In this document: positions 45,385-55,273 of the stretch, piece by piece
Layout: each line of letters begins with the position of its first letter
Numbering within the stretch: the first letter of the stretch is position 1
Assembly: GCA_021733925.1 (NCBI GenBank)
Contig: JAIPJY010000028.1
Location: 21,709-85,708, forward strand
Origin: Prosthecobacter sp.
GTDB taxonomy: Bacteria > Verrucomicrobiota > Verrucomicrobiia > Verrucomicrobiales > Verrucomicrobiaceae
Length of the DNA: 64,000 bases
Direction: 5' to 3'
Notes under the pieces: generated by a model
The model's input: only the letters and a program-made list of their open reading frames with translations
What the model was told of the DNA's origin: nothing
Databases searched by the model: none
Made by a program: the position numbers and the translations under genes

Positions 45385-46404
45385 TCAGGCCAGTTTCTGG
45401 CACACCCACTCGCCGATGCCGCGTGCGTCTTGATCGGCCACGCTGGCATCGCTCTGGCATTCCTCGGCGCTGAATGCACTTCGTGTCGCGATGCGTCCGC
45501 CTTTCCAGACGTGAACGCCGGACGGATACGGGCCGACTTTGCGCGGATCACTCCAGGTGTGGATGCCGAGCGTCTGCGGATTGACCGCTGCGGCGATGTG
45601 CATGGGACCGCTGTCCACGCTGATGCAGAACTTCGCCTGTCGCATGAGCCAGATCAGCTCGGGCAGTGTAGTGCGCTGGCTCCAGTCATGAATATGGCTG
45701 CCCGTGGGACGGGTCGGGTCAGACGTCATGCCGACGAGCAAGACCGTGTGCGGGGCCAGTGCATCACAAAGGGACTGTAGGGCTGAATTGGAGAGGGATT
45801 TGCCCTCTCCACGCGACCAGGGATGCACGGCGATGAAATTCTGCAGCGAGTCCGGCCAGCCGGAGGGTGCTGCGCCGGGAGTGAGTTCAAAGGAGTTGTC
45901 GTCAGGCTCAATACGAATGCCCAAAGCGCGTGGCATTTCGAGATAGCGATCCACGGCATGGGCTCCGGCATTCACGGACACTGTGTGATTGTAAAAGAAA
46001 CGGGAGCCTTCACGGGCATCCGAAAGTCCGATGACGGCTTTCGATCCACGCCAGCTGCTGACGACTCCACTGCGCAAGAGGCCCTGAAAATCGAGCACGA
46101 TCTCGGGTTCCTCACGCGGCAGAGTCATCCAGGTGCGCCGCCAGTTCCAGAAGCGCAGCAGACCCGCGAGACCGCGAAAGGTTTTGCGCGGGAAGGGGAT
46201 CACCTCGTCGAGCAGCGCGCTGCCCTGCAGAATAGGCGTCCATTCGGTATTGGCGAGCCAGCGGATCTTCAGCTGCGGATGCGCGTTGCGCAGCGCTTTC
46301 ACGGCCGGCAGCGTGTGGACGATGTCACCCAAAGAACTGGGTTTGACGATGAGCGCGGAGCGGAAATCACGCAGGTTGGGAAGCTGGCGCGTGGTGGCGC
46401 TCAT
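45385..46404 (-). CDS. glycosyltransferase family 9 (heptosyltransferase-like)
   Basis: The 339-residue GT-B-fold enzyme is typical of lipopolysaccharide core assembly. The N-terminal ALIVKPSSLGDIVHTLPAVKALR and the C-terminal sugar-nucleotide segment FCISVDSGPMHIAAAVNPQTLGIH are diagnostic for GT9. Family members add heptose from ADP-heptose at the inner membrane; the exact sugar here is unknown. The metallophosphoesterase gene overlaps its start by 4 bases, so the two are translationally coupled. It supports a Gram-negative envelope. Confidence 0.9.
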   Translation of the reverse strand: MSATTRQLPNLRDFRSALIVKPSSLGDIVHTLPAVKALRNAHPQLKIRWLANTEWTPILQGSALLDEVIPFPRKTFRGLAGLLRFWNWRRTWMTLPREEPEIVLDFQGLLRSGVVSSWRGSKAVIGLSDAREGSRFFYNHTVSVNAGAHAVDRYLEMPRALGIRIEPDDNSFELTPGAAPSGWPDSLQNFIAVHPWSRGEGKSLSNSALQSLCDALAPHTVLLVGMTSDPTRPTGSHIHDWSQRTTLPELIWLMRQAKFCISVDSGPMHIAAAVNPQTLGIHTWSDPRKVGPYPSGVHVWKGGRIATRSAFSAEECQSDASVADQDARGIGEWVCQKLA

Positions 46405-47123
46405 TTGCCCAAGGCAAGGCGGTCGGCCAGCAGAGAGGGCAGACCGGCGGCGCGGATTTTACCCTGCGCGGTTTCGATGTCGTATTCCAGCCGGCGGATC
46501 GAGATCGTCTGCGCCTGCACGTCGTAGATGGCGTAGGCGGCCCGCCAGTCGCCGTCACGCGGCTGCCCGACACTGCCGACATTGACGAAGTATTTCACAC
46601 CGCGCTGCAGAGTGACTTCAGTTCCACGGGCGGCACGCACGGCGTCGTCCTTTTCAAAGATACGCGGCACATGCGTGTGGCCATAGAAGCAGACCTGGGT
46701 GAACTGGTAGCTGAAACTGGCCATCGCATCAAAGCGGTTGGTCACGTAACCCCAGTTGCCGGGAGAATCGAGCGTGGCGTGGACGATGGTGAAGTCGCGT
46801 ACCTGGCGCACCAGCTTCAACTCACGGAGCCACTGGCGCTGTTCCTCGCTGAGCTGTTCACGCGTCCACAGCAGGGCGTTCTGGGCCAGGGGATTCAATT
46901 CTTCGAGGGAGCTCTCACTGGCGGCGCCCTCATCGTGATTACCGCGTACGACCGGGCAGCCCATGTCCCGCACTGCCTGAAGGCATTCCACTGGATTGGC
47001 CGCATAGCCGACGATGTCGCCGAGGCAGACGTAGTTGGAACAACCCTGCTCCTGAGCGTCCCACAGAACGGTCTGAAGGGCTTCAAGGTTGGCGTGGATG
47101 TCTCCGAAAATGGCGAATTTCAT
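46401..47123 (-). CDS. calcineurin-like metallophosphoesterase (YfcE-type)
   Basis: The 240-residue cytosolic enzyme has all five metal-binding blocks of the family: FGDIHANLEAL, LGDIVGY, RGNHDE, VHATLD and GHTHVP. Related enzymes are Mn-dependent phosphodiesterases of broad specificity. It is translationally coupled with the GT9 gene downstream, which hints at a lipid or sugar-phosphate substrate in envelope synthesis, but this is inference. Confidence 0.9.
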   Translation of the reverse strand: MKFAIFGDIHANLEALQTVLWDAQEQGCSNYVCLGDIVGYAANPVECLQAVRDMGCPVVRGNHDEGAASESSLEELNPLAQNALLWTREQLSEEQRQWLRELKLVRQVRDFTIVHATLDSPGNWGYVTNRFDAMASFSYQFTQVCFYGHTHVPRIFEKDDAVRAARGTEVTLQRGVKYFVNVGSVGQPRDGDWRAAYAIYDVQAQTISIRRLEYDIETAQGKIRAAGLPSLLADRLALGK

Positions 47124-47437
47124 CGTCTAAGGTTGGCGGCGAATAGCGCACCTTCGGGACATGGGCAGGGAAATCAAGCATTTCAGTATCAGAAAACTAC
47201 CGTGATGGTTGAGGCTGGAGGCCGCACCACCCTGCAGGATAAGCAAACGGGGCGGATCACACGATCCGCCCCGTTACTTGATAGAGTCCAACAGCCAGAA
47301 GGAACCACTATTTGAAAGTTTTGACTGAACCGTCTCCAGTTCTTTGTCTGGTGGTATTCTTCCACTATTCAAAAACAATGCGTCAGATGCACGTAAATGA
47401 GATGTAAGGAGGATGTGAGAACACCTCGGATCAGCTG
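47124..47437. other. intergenic region with one hairpin
   Basis: About 314 bases lie between the metallophosphoesterase start and the folA stop. Apart from the hairpin at 47246-47275 I see no gene, RNA or clear promoter. The part from 47124 to about 47200 should hold the promoter of the metallophosphoesterase-GT9 pair. Confidence 0.5.
47246..47275 (-). terminator. terminator downstream of folA
   Basis: A perfect 13-base stem (AACGGGGCGGATC with its complement) closes a 4-base ACAC loop. On the minus strand it is followed by TGCTTATCC, a weak U tract. It lies about 160 bases downstream of the folA stop and would end folA transcription before the next operon. Confidence 0.6.
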
Positions 47438-47914
47438 TTATTTCGCGTCCGCCAGTCTTTCGTAATAGCGAAATTCCAAACCCTCTGACTGACCCACGAT
47501 TTCCTTGAGTTGGAAGAGATGCTCGAAGGGGGGCAGGAGAACATCGCCCTCGAAAGGCTCGGGGATCCAGGTGAGATAAAGTCCGTCACACTGGGGCAGC
47601 AGTTCTTCGAAGACACGGGCACCACCAATAACAAAGACGGTGTCGGCTTCACCGCACACCTGCGGAAGTTCTGCGGTGCTGCGAATGACGGTGAGTCCTT
47701 CGCGTGGTGCCATTGTGTGGCTTATAACAATGTTCTGGCGTCCCGGCAGCGGTCTGCCAATGGAGTCAAACGTCGCACGCCCCATCAGGATGGGGTGTCC
47801 GAGCGTCGTTCGTTTGAAAAACTTCAAATCCTCCGGGAAATGCCACGGCAGTTTGCCCTCGCGTCCAATGACGCGGTTGCTCGACATGGCAACGATGGCG
47901 ATGAGGCGCGGCAT
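47438..47914 (-). CDS. folA: dihydrofolate reductase
   Basis: The 158-residue enzyme reduces dihydrofolate with NADPH. The family signature VIGREGKLPWHFPEDLKFFKRTT includes the catalytic acidic residue (Asp of PEDL), and ILMGRATFDSIGRPLPGRQNIVIS and FVIGGARVFEELLPQCD complete the NADPH site. Length matches bacterial DHFR. The beta-CASP nuclease gene ends 9 bases upstream on the same strand, so they are probably co-transcribed. Confidence 0.95.
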   Translation of the reverse strand: MPRLIAIVAMSSNRVIGREGKLPWHFPEDLKFFKRTTLGHPILMGRATFDSIGRPLPGRQNIVISHTMAPREGLTVIRSTAELPQVCGEADTVFVIGGARVFEELLPQCDGLYLTWIPEPFEGDVLLPPFEHLFQLKEIVGQSEGLEFRYYERLADAK

Positions 47915-47923
47915 GGCCGGATG

Positions 47924-49282
47924 TTACCAAAGATCGACCGGCTGATTCGGTTCTGGGCGGATGATTTCCGTCTCAGGGATGCTTTCGGTGAAGCGGCGGG
48001 TGAACCACATCTGCGCGGGCTCTTCGCCGTGGACAAGCAGCAGCTTCTTGGGCTTCACTTTCTCGATGTATTCGGCGATTTGCTCACGTGAGGCGTGGGC
48101 GCTGAGGTCAAAGCTCTCGATGCGGGCGTTCAGCGCCACAGCAGGCATGTCTTTGGCGAGTTTGATCATCGTGCCGGGGGTGGCATTGCGGATCTTGTAG
48201 CCGGGAGAATCGGGGTCGGTGTAGCCGACGAAACAGACGGTGTTGCGCGGGTTATCGAGGAATTTTTGCGCGAAGGTGTTGGAGACGGTGTGCTCCGTCA
48301 TCATGCCGCTGGAAAGCGCGTAAAGTGAGCGCGGGCTGGAAACAAGTTCCACGCGCTTCTTGCTCTTGCGCGGGACGAGCATCTTCATGTCTTCCAGCAG
48401 GCGGAAGCCTGGATAGCTGCGGCGGCTGCGGGAGGCGTAGTGATCATAGAGCACGGTGATCTTGGTGCTCAGACCGCCGATGTAGAGCGGCATCTCAGGG
48501 ATGAGACCTTCCTGGTGCAGTTCGTGCAGCATGAGCATGACCTCCTGCGTCTTGCCGAGGGCAAAGACAGGGATCATGACGGCTCCACCGGCTTCTTGCG
48601 TTTCGCGGATCACGCTGGCGAGGCGCTCTTTTTCGCCTTTGCGGGAAAAGCCTTCCGGCCGTGCATAATCGCCACGCGTCGTCTCGGCGATCATCACATC
48701 GATGCCGCTGGTGGGGAAATCGGCGGCGCGGCAGATCGTCTGCGCCTCGAAGTTCACATCGCCCGTATAGAAAAGTGTGTTGCTGCCTTCACGGACCAGG
48801 ACGCCCGTGGAACCGAGGATGTGACCGGCGTCGAACATCGTGGCCTCCAGGTTCGTGTCTGGAATTTCAAACGGGCGGTCGATGTCGCGGTAGATCCATC
48901 GGGCGCGGATGTCATCCAGTTCACGGTGGGTGAAGAGAGGATACTCCGAGATGCTTTCCTCCTCACGCTGCTTCGTCATCACGTTGACGGAGTTGTGCAG
49001 CATCGCGGAGGCGAGTTCCCCGGTGATTTCAGTCATCAGCACGGGCATGTTCGGCTGCTTGCGCATCAGCACGGGCATGGAGCCGATGTGATCGTGATGC
49101 GCATGCGTGATGATCGCGGCGTTGATCGACTTGTGCGGAAGCTGGCTGAAATCTGGCAAGGCCTCGTAGCCTGCGCGTTTGGGGTGCATGCCGGAATCGA
49201 GCACAACACGATGATCTCCGGCTTCGAGGAGGTAGGAATTGGCGCCGATCTCACGTCGGCGTGTCAGGTTGCGGAAACGCAT
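47924..49282 (-). CDS. metallo-beta-lactamase beta-CASP RNase
   Basis: The 452-residue protein is of the CPSF73/Ysh1-type beta-CASP nuclease family. The zinc site is THAHHDHIGS with later DAGHILGS and YTGDVNF. The beta-CASP motifs are visible: motif A in AETTRGDY, motif B in SAHASREQ and motif C in LLVHGE. Such enzymes process or degrade RNA in the cytoplasm. There is no KH domain, so it is the short bacterial form rather than an archaeal CPSF. It precedes folA by 9 bases. Confidence 0.92.
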   Translation of the reverse strand: MRFRNLTRRREIGANSYLLEAGDHRVVLDSGMHPKRAGYEALPDFSQLPHKSINAAIITHAHHDHIGSMPVLMRKQPNMPVLMTEITGELASAMLHNSVNVMTKQREEESISEYPLFTHRELDDIRARWIYRDIDRPFEIPDTNLEATMFDAGHILGSTGVLVREGSNTLFYTGDVNFEAQTICRAADFPTSGIDVMIAETTRGDYARPEGFSRKGEKERLASVIRETQEAGGAVMIPVFALGKTQEVMLMLHELHQEGLIPEMPLYIGGLSTKITVLYDHYASRSRRSYPGFRLLEDMKMLVPRKSKKRVELVSSPRSLYALSSGMMTEHTVSNTFAQKFLDNPRNTVCFVGYTDPDSPGYKIRNATPGTMIKLAKDMPAVALNARIESFDLSAHASREQIAEYIEKVKPKKLLLVHGEEPAQMWFTRRFTESIPETEIIRPEPNQPVDLW

Positions 49283-49462
49283 GCTTTATTTTTGGGGGGG
49301 AAGGGAGGGCGACACTAGGGGCTGGTCAGTGTTCCACAAGGGGTAATTGAGGGTGGCGGCAGCCATATGCCGCCATGCACGCAGGTGCCTGCTATCTGGT
49401 TGCCGTCCCGCGTTCTTGTTTCACCTTTTGGCATCATGCGCACCCACCTGAAACGATTGCCG

Positions 49463-50308
49463 ATGAAACCTGTAATCTTTCTTTGCCTTTTTCAGGCGGG
49501 GATGTCGCTCCAATCTGCGGACCGCGTCTGGAAAGATGCCAGTGGCCAGAATGAGATCCGGGCTGAACTGGTCAGCCATACCGGCGACAATGTCCTTCTC
49601 AAGCGTGAAAACGGTACGGTCATCACTGTGCCACTGACGAGTTTAAGCCGTCAGGACCAAGAATTCATCACCGGGACGCGGATGCCTAGTGAGACGGGTG
49701 TGCAGGAAGTCCTTAACATCGAACTGCCCAAACCGATGTTCATCGGTTGGCCACGCGTGGAACTTCCCAATATGGAGGTCTACGATCCCTCGAAGCGCAT
49801 CAAGAGTTTCATGGCCCTCAAAGGCACCGTGAACGTCGCAAAGGGTAAGAGGGTCACTTCCTCCGACACGGCGCCGATCATCGGCGATCTGATGCTTGTC
49901 ACTGACGGTGATGCCGATGGTTCCGACGGGAACTTCGTCGAACTCATGCCTGGCAAACAATGGCTTCAGATCGACCTCGAAGCCACGCATGTGATTCAAA
50001 AAATCGCGGTCTGGCATTTTCACAAGATGGCCGTCGCATACATTGACGTTATCATTCAAGCATCGGACGATCCTGAGTTCAAAATCGGTGTCACCACCCT
50101 GTGGAATTCCGATCATGATGATTCCTCCGGCATGGGAAAGGGCAAAGACCCCGCCTATTTGGAGACGTGCTCTGGCCGCATCTTTGAAGGCAAGGCAGCC
50201 AAGGCTCGTTACGTCCGCCTATGGAGCAATGGAAACTCGGCCAACGATATGAACCACTACTGCGAGGTTCAGGTCTTTGCCGTTCCGGCCCAAAAAACAG
50301 CAAGGTAA
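49463..50308 (+). CDS. exported protein with SHD1-like and discoidin-like domains
   Basis: The 281-residue protein starts at ATG 49463, which opens a signal peptide (MKPVIFLCLFQAGMSLQSA). An SHD1-like module follows (RVWKDASGQNEIRAELVSHTGDNVLLKRENG, ending in PLTSLSRQDQEFI). These short modules are typical of secreted Verrucomicrobia and Planctomycete proteins. The C-terminal 160 residues (NVAKGKRVTSSDTAP ... WLQIDLEATHVIQKIAVWHFH ... ARYVRLWSNG) resemble a discoidin/F5-8C-type carbohydrate-binding fold. Surface sugar binding is likely; no catalytic residues are seen. Confidence 0.75.
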   Translation: MKPVIFLCLFQAGMSLQSADRVWKDASGQNEIRAELVSHTGDNVLLKRENGTVITVPLTSLSRQDQEFITGTRMPSETGVQEVLNIELPKPMFIGWPRVELPNMEVYDPSKRIKSFMALKGTVNVAKGKRVTSSDTAPIIGDLMLVTDGDADGSDGNFVELMPGKQWLQIDLEATHVIQKIAVWHFHKMAVAYIDVIIQASDDPEFKIGVTTLWNSDHDDSSGMGKGKDPAYLETCSGRIFEGKAAKARYVRLWSNGNSANDMNHYCEVQVFAVPAQKTAR

Positions 50309-50312
50309 GAGC

Positions 50313-51521
50313 CTACTTCCTGCGGCCGGCGAGACGCGCAAATACCGTCGATGCGGCGAGCAGTGATGCCGGAATCGTCGGCGGGCACCAGATCAAACTG
50401 GACTGAAAAGCAAGAAAGCAGGCGACCAATGCCGCGAAGATGCACAGCATCCCGCGCAGGATGGATTTGGTGCGCGGCACGAAGAGCACCAGCCAGAATC
50501 CCGCCAGACCGGCGGCACCCCAGAGGATCCATTGCGCCCAGCGCGGCAGCAGCCGCAATCGTGGCAGGGCGAGCACCTGCGCGAGCGCTTGGGCATGCAG
50601 ACGTGCCAGTCCGCTTTGGGCGTCATCATCGGTCCCAATCACGATCACCTTGTCACCTGAGAGATTCGCCTTGTCCTGCGGGGACAGGGCATCGGCCAGT
50701 TCCGAGGTCATCAAATGGAGCGCATCCACCTCGTGAACCGGCTGTTTCGTGTTGATGATGAACTCACCGGCGGCCGAAAGCGGTACAAAAGCGCCGTTGG
50801 AGAGATAGGCGCCCGCTCCAGGCCCCAGCAGCAGGCGCTGTGTGGCATAGGGTGTCTGGGTGAAACGAGCCAGAGCTTGGGCTAGGACAGTTGGCAGCAG
50901 ATGGCCACTCTCTTGCACGGCATAAGGCAGTTTGCCGACGTCCTTCGCGTCCAGCGGAACAGAAATGCCGATCTCTGCCTGTCGGCGGATCAGGTCGTCT
51001 GGCGCAGCGATCAAGGCCCCCAAGGGGGGGGCAGACCCGATGTCTCCCTGCACCTTTTGAAACTGCGGCAGTGAGTTTTCAAGGCCACCCAGAAATGCGG
51101 GTGCCTCACGGTTGGCGGCAAGCTGGGACTCAATGCCCAGGACGGTGCTCGGAAAGGGCACCAATGCATGCGCTGCTTCAATCACAAACTCGGGCGAAGG
51201 GCGGCCCCAGAACAGAGTTTCGGGAACCACGACCACCGCAGGATTGTAGGCCTGCAGGCCCTTCAGTACCATCTGCCAGTCGAGCGGGCGCGGGGGCCAG
51301 CCAGCATATTCCGCTTTGTCAGCCAGACGCATCTTCACCAGAACGACGGGTGAAGAAGAGACCGCGTGATCATCGGCCGAGGTAAAACGATCCCGTGCGT
51401 TGGCGACAAGAAAATCGAGAAACAACTCATCCACGCGCTGGAATCGTCCCGCCTGATGCTCGCGATCCAACCACCAGCCGAGGCTGCCGAGGAGGAGAAC
51501 GAGAATCAGGGCACGGATCAT
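50313..51521 (-). CDS. CHASE2-like membrane sensor protein without output domain
   Basis: The 402-residue protein has an N-terminal helix (ALILVLLLGSLGWWL), a large extracytoplasmic domain with CHASE2 traits (VDELFLDFLVANARDRF, VVVVPETLFWG, LPYAVQESGHLLPTVLAQAL, the AGEFIINTKQP strand and KVIVIGTDDDA), and C-terminal membrane helices (about 325-395). CHASE2 proteins normally end in a kinase or cyclase; here the protein stops after the membrane helices and a short basic tail. It lies 30 bases after the clpC stop and may share its transcript. Confidence 0.65.
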   Translation of the reverse strand: MIRALILVLLLGSLGWWLDREHQAGRFQRVDELFLDFLVANARDRFTSADDHAVSSSPVVLVKMRLADKAEYAGWPPRPLDWQMVLKGLQAYNPAVVVVPETLFWGRPSPEFVIEAAHALVPFPSTVLGIESQLAANREAPAFLGGLENSLPQFQKVQGDIGSAPPLGALIAAPDDLIRRQAEIGISVPLDAKDVGKLPYAVQESGHLLPTVLAQALARFTQTPYATQRLLLGPGAGAYLSNGAFVPLSAAGEFIINTKQPVHEVDALHLMTSELADALSPQDKANLSGDKVIVIGTDDDAQSGLARLHAQALAQVLALPRLRLLPRWAQWILWGAAGLAGFWLVLFVPRTKSILRGMLCIFAALVACFLAFQSSLIWCPPTIPASLLAASTVFARLAGRRK

Positions 51522-51551
51522 GGCAGGCAGAGCCCGGCGGACCGCTCCCGG

Positions 51552-54083
51552 TTAAGGGGCAGGCGTCTCGGCCGGAGCCGCAACGTCAGTGGTTTCGCGC
51601 GCGTCGGCGGCAAATTTGAGTCGCTTGGTTTCCTCGTCGTGGGAGACCTTGACCGTGTCACCTTCGCGGATGTCACCGCGCAGGAGATGTTCGGCCAGCG
51701 GGTCTTCGATGTTTTTCTCCACGGCACGGCGCATCGGGCGCGCACCATACTGCGGATCAAAGCCCTCTTTCATGAGGAACTCGCGGGCGCTGTCGTCGAG
51801 CGTGATGTGGATGTTCTTCTTCTTGAGGCGGAGAACCACTTTGCTGACTTCGAGATCGACAATCTTGTTGAGCTGCTCCTTCTCGAGCATGCGGAAGATG
51901 ACGATGTCGTCGAGGCGGTTGAGGAACTCGGGCTTGAAGAACTTCTTCGCGGCTTCGGTGATCTTGCCTTTGATGCCGGCGTTGTCGGCGGCGTCTTCCT
52001 GCATGGCCATGAAGCCCAGGCTGGTCTGGCGTTTGATCTGCTCCGCACCGATGTTGGAGGTGAGGATGACGATGGTGTTCCGGAAGTCGATCTTGCGGCC
52101 GAAGTTGTCGGTGACCTGACCTTCTTCGAGAATCTGCAGGAGCAGATGCATCACATCCGGGTGCGCTTTTTCGACTTCGTCGAACAAGATCACGGAGTAA
52201 GGGCGACGGCGCACCGCTTCGGAAAGCTGGCCGCCTTCTTCGTAACCGACGTATCCCGGAGGCGCACCAATCAGACGGCTGGCGGTGTGCTTCTCCATGT
52301 ACTCGGACATGTCGATCTGGATCAGCGAATCAGCCGTGCCAAACATGAATTCGGCGAGGTTCTTCGCGAGGAAGGTTTTGCCGACACCCGTTGGGCCGAG
52401 GAAGAGGAAGGAGCCGATCGGACGGCGTGGATCCTTCAAGTCGGCGCGGGAGCGGCGCAGGGCCTTGCTGATGGCGATGACGGCTTCGTCCTGGCCGATG
52501 ACCTTGCCCTTGAGCTCGGTTTCCATCTTGAGGAGTTTCTCGGCTTCAGCCTGTTCCATACGCTGCAGCGGAACGCCGGTCCATTTGGACACGACGGACA
52601 TGATGTCCTCTTCAGTGACATCAACGATGCGCTCCTGATTGTTGGTGCGCCAGGTTTCCAGCACATCATCAAAACGTTTCTTCGCGTTCTTCTCACGATC
52701 ACGCAGGCTCGCGGCTTTTTCGAAATCCTGTTCCTTGATGGAACCTTCCTTCTCGACGCGGATCTCTTCGATCTCGCCTTCGATCACCTTGAGTTCGGGC
52801 GGACGTGTCATGGCGGCGATGCGGGCCTTGGAGCCGGCTTCGTCCATGATGTCGATCGCCTTGTCAGGCAGGAAACGGGAGGGCAGGTAGCGTGAGCTGA
52901 GATTCACCGCGGACTTGAGCGCGTCTTCGCTGTACTTCGCCTTGTGGTGCAGCTCGTATTTGCCACGCAGGCCAAAGAGAATCTTGATGGCATCCTCGAC
53001 GGAGGGCTCCTCGATCTTCACGCTCTGGAAGCGGCGTTCGAGCGCGGAGTCCTTCTCGATGTATTTGCGGTATTCATTGAGCGTGGTGGCGCCAACGCAT
53101 TGCAGTTCGCCACGGCTGAGCGCGGGTTTGATGATGTTGCTGGCATCCATCGCTCCTTCAGCGCCGCCTGCACCGACGATGGTGTGCAACTCGTCGATGA
53201 AGAGAATGACGTTCTTGTTGCGGCGGATTTCATCCATGACCGCCTTGATGCGCTCTTCAAACTGGCCGCGATACTTTGTGCCAGCGACCATCAGGGCGAG
53301 ATCGAGAGTGATGACTTTCTTGTCACGCAGGATTTCAGGGACGTTGCCGGCGGCAATCTCCTGGGCCAGGCCTTCGACGATGGCGGTCTTGCCAACACCG
53401 GCTTCTCCGATGAGCACCGGGTTGTTCTTGGTGCGGCGGCAAAGGATCTGAATGACACGGGCGATTTCTTCCGAGCGGCCGATGACGGGGTCCATTTCAC
53501 CTTTGATGGCGAGCTCGGTGAGGTCGCGACCGAAGGCTTTGAGGGCCGGGGTCTTCTCGTTCTTCTTCTTGTCACCTGCGGGCGTGTTGCCAGTGGGGTT
53601 GGCGGGTTCGCTTTCCTCCTCTTCCTCTTCGTTCTGGGAGGAGAAGTTGGGGTCGAGTTCCTTGAGGATTTCGCTGCGCGCCTTGTCGAGGTTCACATCG
53701 AGATTGCGCAGCACCTGAGCGGCCACGCCCTCGCCTTCGCGGAGGAGTCCGAGCAGGATGTGCTCCGTGCCGACGTAGCTGTGATTGAGGGCCTTGGCTT
53801 CCTTCGAGGCCAGGGCGAGCACCTTCTTCACTCTCGGTGTGTAGGGAATGTTGCCGACCATCTTGGTCTCAGGGCCGGAGCCGACCTGTTGCTCGACCTG
53901 CATGCGCACGGTCTCGAGGTCGAGGCCGAGCTTGGTCAAAACGTTGACTGCGACCCCCTGGCCGAGTTTGATCAGTCCAAGCAGGAGATGCTCCGTGCCG
54001 ACGTAATTGTGGTTGAAGCGATCGGCTTCCTTGCGGGCAAGGGCCAGAACCTGTTGGGCGCGTGGAGTGAAATTATTCATCAT
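51552..54083 (-). CDS. clpC: ATP-dependent Clp protease ATPase subunit ClpC
   Basis: The 843-residue AAA+ unfoldase contains two N-terminal Clp repeats (about 5-75 and 80-150, each with NHxYVGTEHxLLGL), an acidic linker, AAA-1 with Walker A GEAGVGKT, a middle domain with UVR-type helix ([18 protein letters not shown], about 425-445) and AAA-2 with GPTGVGKT. The middle domain identifies ClpC rather than ClpA or ClpB. It feeds substrates to ClpP, and McsB-phosphorylated arginines serve as a degradation tag in Bacillus. Its start overlaps the mcsB stop by 11 bases. Confidence 0.96.
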   Translation of the reverse strand: MMNNFTPRAQQVLALARKEADRFNHNYVGTEHLLLGLIKLGQGVAVNVLTKLGLDLETVRMQVEQQVGSGPETKMVGNIPYTPRVKKVLALASKEAKALNHSYVGTEHILLGLLREGEGVAAQVLRNLDVNLDKARSEILKELDPNFSSQNEEEEEESEPANPTGNTPAGDKKKNEKTPALKAFGRDLTELAIKGEMDPVIGRSEEIARVIQILCRRTKNNPVLIGEAGVGKTAIVEGLAQEIAAGNVPEILRDKKVITLDLALMVAGTKYRGQFEERIKAVMDEIRRNKNVILFIDELHTIVGAGGAEGAMDASNIIKPALSRGELQCVGATTLNEYRKYIEKDSALERRFQSVKIEEPSVEDAIKILFGLRGKYELHHKAKYSEDALKSAVNLSSRYLPSRFLPDKAIDIMDEAGSKARIAAMTRPPELKVIEGEIEEIRVEKEGSIKEQDFEKAASLRDREKNAKKRFDDVLETWRTNNQERIVDVTEEDIMSVVSKWTGVPLQRMEQAEAEKLLKMETELKGKVIGQDEAVIAISKALRRSRADLKDPRRPIGSFLFLGPTGVGKTFLAKNLAEFMFGTADSLIQIDMSEYMEKHTASRLIGAPPGYVGYEEGGQLSEAVRRRPYSVILFDEVEKAHPDVMHLLLQILEEGQVTDNFGRKIDFRNTIVILTSNIGAEQIKRQTSLGFMAMQEDAADNAGIKGKITEAAKKFFKPEFLNRLDDIVIFRMLEKEQLNKIVDLEVSKVVLRLKKKNIHITLDDSAREFLMKEGFDPQYGARPMRRAVEKNIEDPLAEHLLRGDIREGDTVKVSHDEETKRLKFAADARETTDVAAPAETPAP

Positions 54084-55197
54084 GGGTGGTGGAGGTGGTG
54101 CCTCCGTTGTTAGATTGTGATGGCGGAAAACTACCCGGGCCGTCGATGGATTGCAACCGAGTGCGGGTTAAATCAGCGCGCATGCTGTCTCGCTCCTCAG
54201 GGGACAATTCACGCGCAGCATTGAGCTGCAGATGCGCAGGTTGAATTTCAAGCAAAAGCATGTCGATCAGGCTGCGGTCGCAGTTCCCGACAAGGTCGAG
54301 ATCAGCACCGAGACGAAGCATGGATAGCAGATTCAATGCCTCTTTGGAGGTAAGGATGTGCGCATACCTCAGAATGGCGAATGCACGCCCGATTTGGTCG
54401 CGCAGCATGGTCTGGTGGTCCTCCTTGAGCTTGGCCCGGGCCGTGACTTCGGAGCGGACGACGCCCTCGATGACTTTTTCGATCTGGGCGATGATTTCAG
54501 GCTCCGCTTCACCCAGCGTGTGTTGGTTGGAAATCTGGAACAGGTTGCCGAGAGCTTCAGTGCCTTCGCCATAGAGACCACGCACAGCGAGGCCGATCTT
54601 GCCAATGGCCTTGATCACGGGGTTGATCTGTTCGGTGAGCACCAGCGCTGGCAGATGCAGCATCACGGAGGCGCGCATGCCGGTGCCGAGATTGGTGGGG
54701 CAGGCGGTGAGGTAGCCGAGTTTGGGGTCGAACGCATAGGGCAGCAGGCCTTCCAGCTCTGTGTCCACTCGGTCCACCACTTCAAAGGCGCTGGTGAGGT
54801 TCAGCCCCGGACGGATGCCTTGGATGCGGAAGTGATCCTCCTCATTGATCATGATGGAGATGCTCTGCTTGCGGTCCACCACCACGGCGCAGCCGGAGGA
54901 TCGTGCCGCATGCTCACGGCTGACGAGATGGCGCTCCACCAGCACCTGTTTGCGGATCTTGCTGAGTTCGGTGTAGTCCTCGCTGTAGCCGTCCCGCATT
55001 TCGGGCAGCTCTTCCACCACCGGGCGTGCACGCTCCAGCAGCTCGATGCGCTGTCGTTCCTGGCTGAAACCAGGAAACGGGTAGCCCCGAAGATTGCGAG
55101 CAAGACGCACTCGCGAGGTCATGACGACGTCGGAGTGCGGCCCCGCGCCTTTCATCCAGTCGGCGGGGTTCTTGATCAATGTGGCAAAACGCATCAT
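54073..55197 (-). CDS. mcsB: protein arginine kinase McsB
   Basis: The 374-residue phosphagen-kinase-fold enzyme phosphorylates protein arginines. Hallmarks are VVMTSRVRLARNLRGYPFP, the NEEDH catalytic loop (INEEDHFRIQGI), and GYLTACPTNLGTGMRASVMLHLPAL with the active-site cysteine. McsB needs McsA as activator and marks proteins for ClpCP. The gene lies between mcsA (76 bases upstream) and clpC (overlapping). The 45 C-terminal residues extend past the usual end with a Ser/Thr/Gly-rich tail. Confidence 0.95.
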   Translation of the reverse strand: MMRFATLIKNPADWMKGAGPHSDVVMTSRVRLARNLRGYPFPGFSQERQRIELLERARPVVEELPEMRDGYSEDYTELSKIRKQVLVERHLVSREHAARSSGCAVVVDRKQSISIMINEEDHFRIQGIRPGLNLTSAFEVVDRVDTELEGLLPYAFDPKLGYLTACPTNLGTGMRASVMLHLPALVLTEQINPVIKAIGKIGLAVRGLYGEGTEALGNLFQISNQHTLGEAEPEIIAQIEKVIEGVVRSEVTARAKLKEDHQTMLRDQIGRAFAILRYAHILTSKEALNLLSMLRLGADLDLVGNCDRSLIDMLLLEIQPAHLQLNAARELSPEERDSMRADLTRTRLQSIDGPGSFPPSQSNNGGTTSTTHDE

Positions 55198-55273
55198 GAG
55201 ATTACGAAGTTGGACCTTGCAGATAGGATACGCGTTGAAAGACGCGGAAGGATGATTCCACCTGATGCATCCT

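Noticed and set aside
49355-49374. GGCGGCA/TGCCGCC hairpin between the beta-CASP nuclease and the SHD1 gene
   Set aside because: It lies between divergent promoters rather than after a gene and has no T tract; probably chance.
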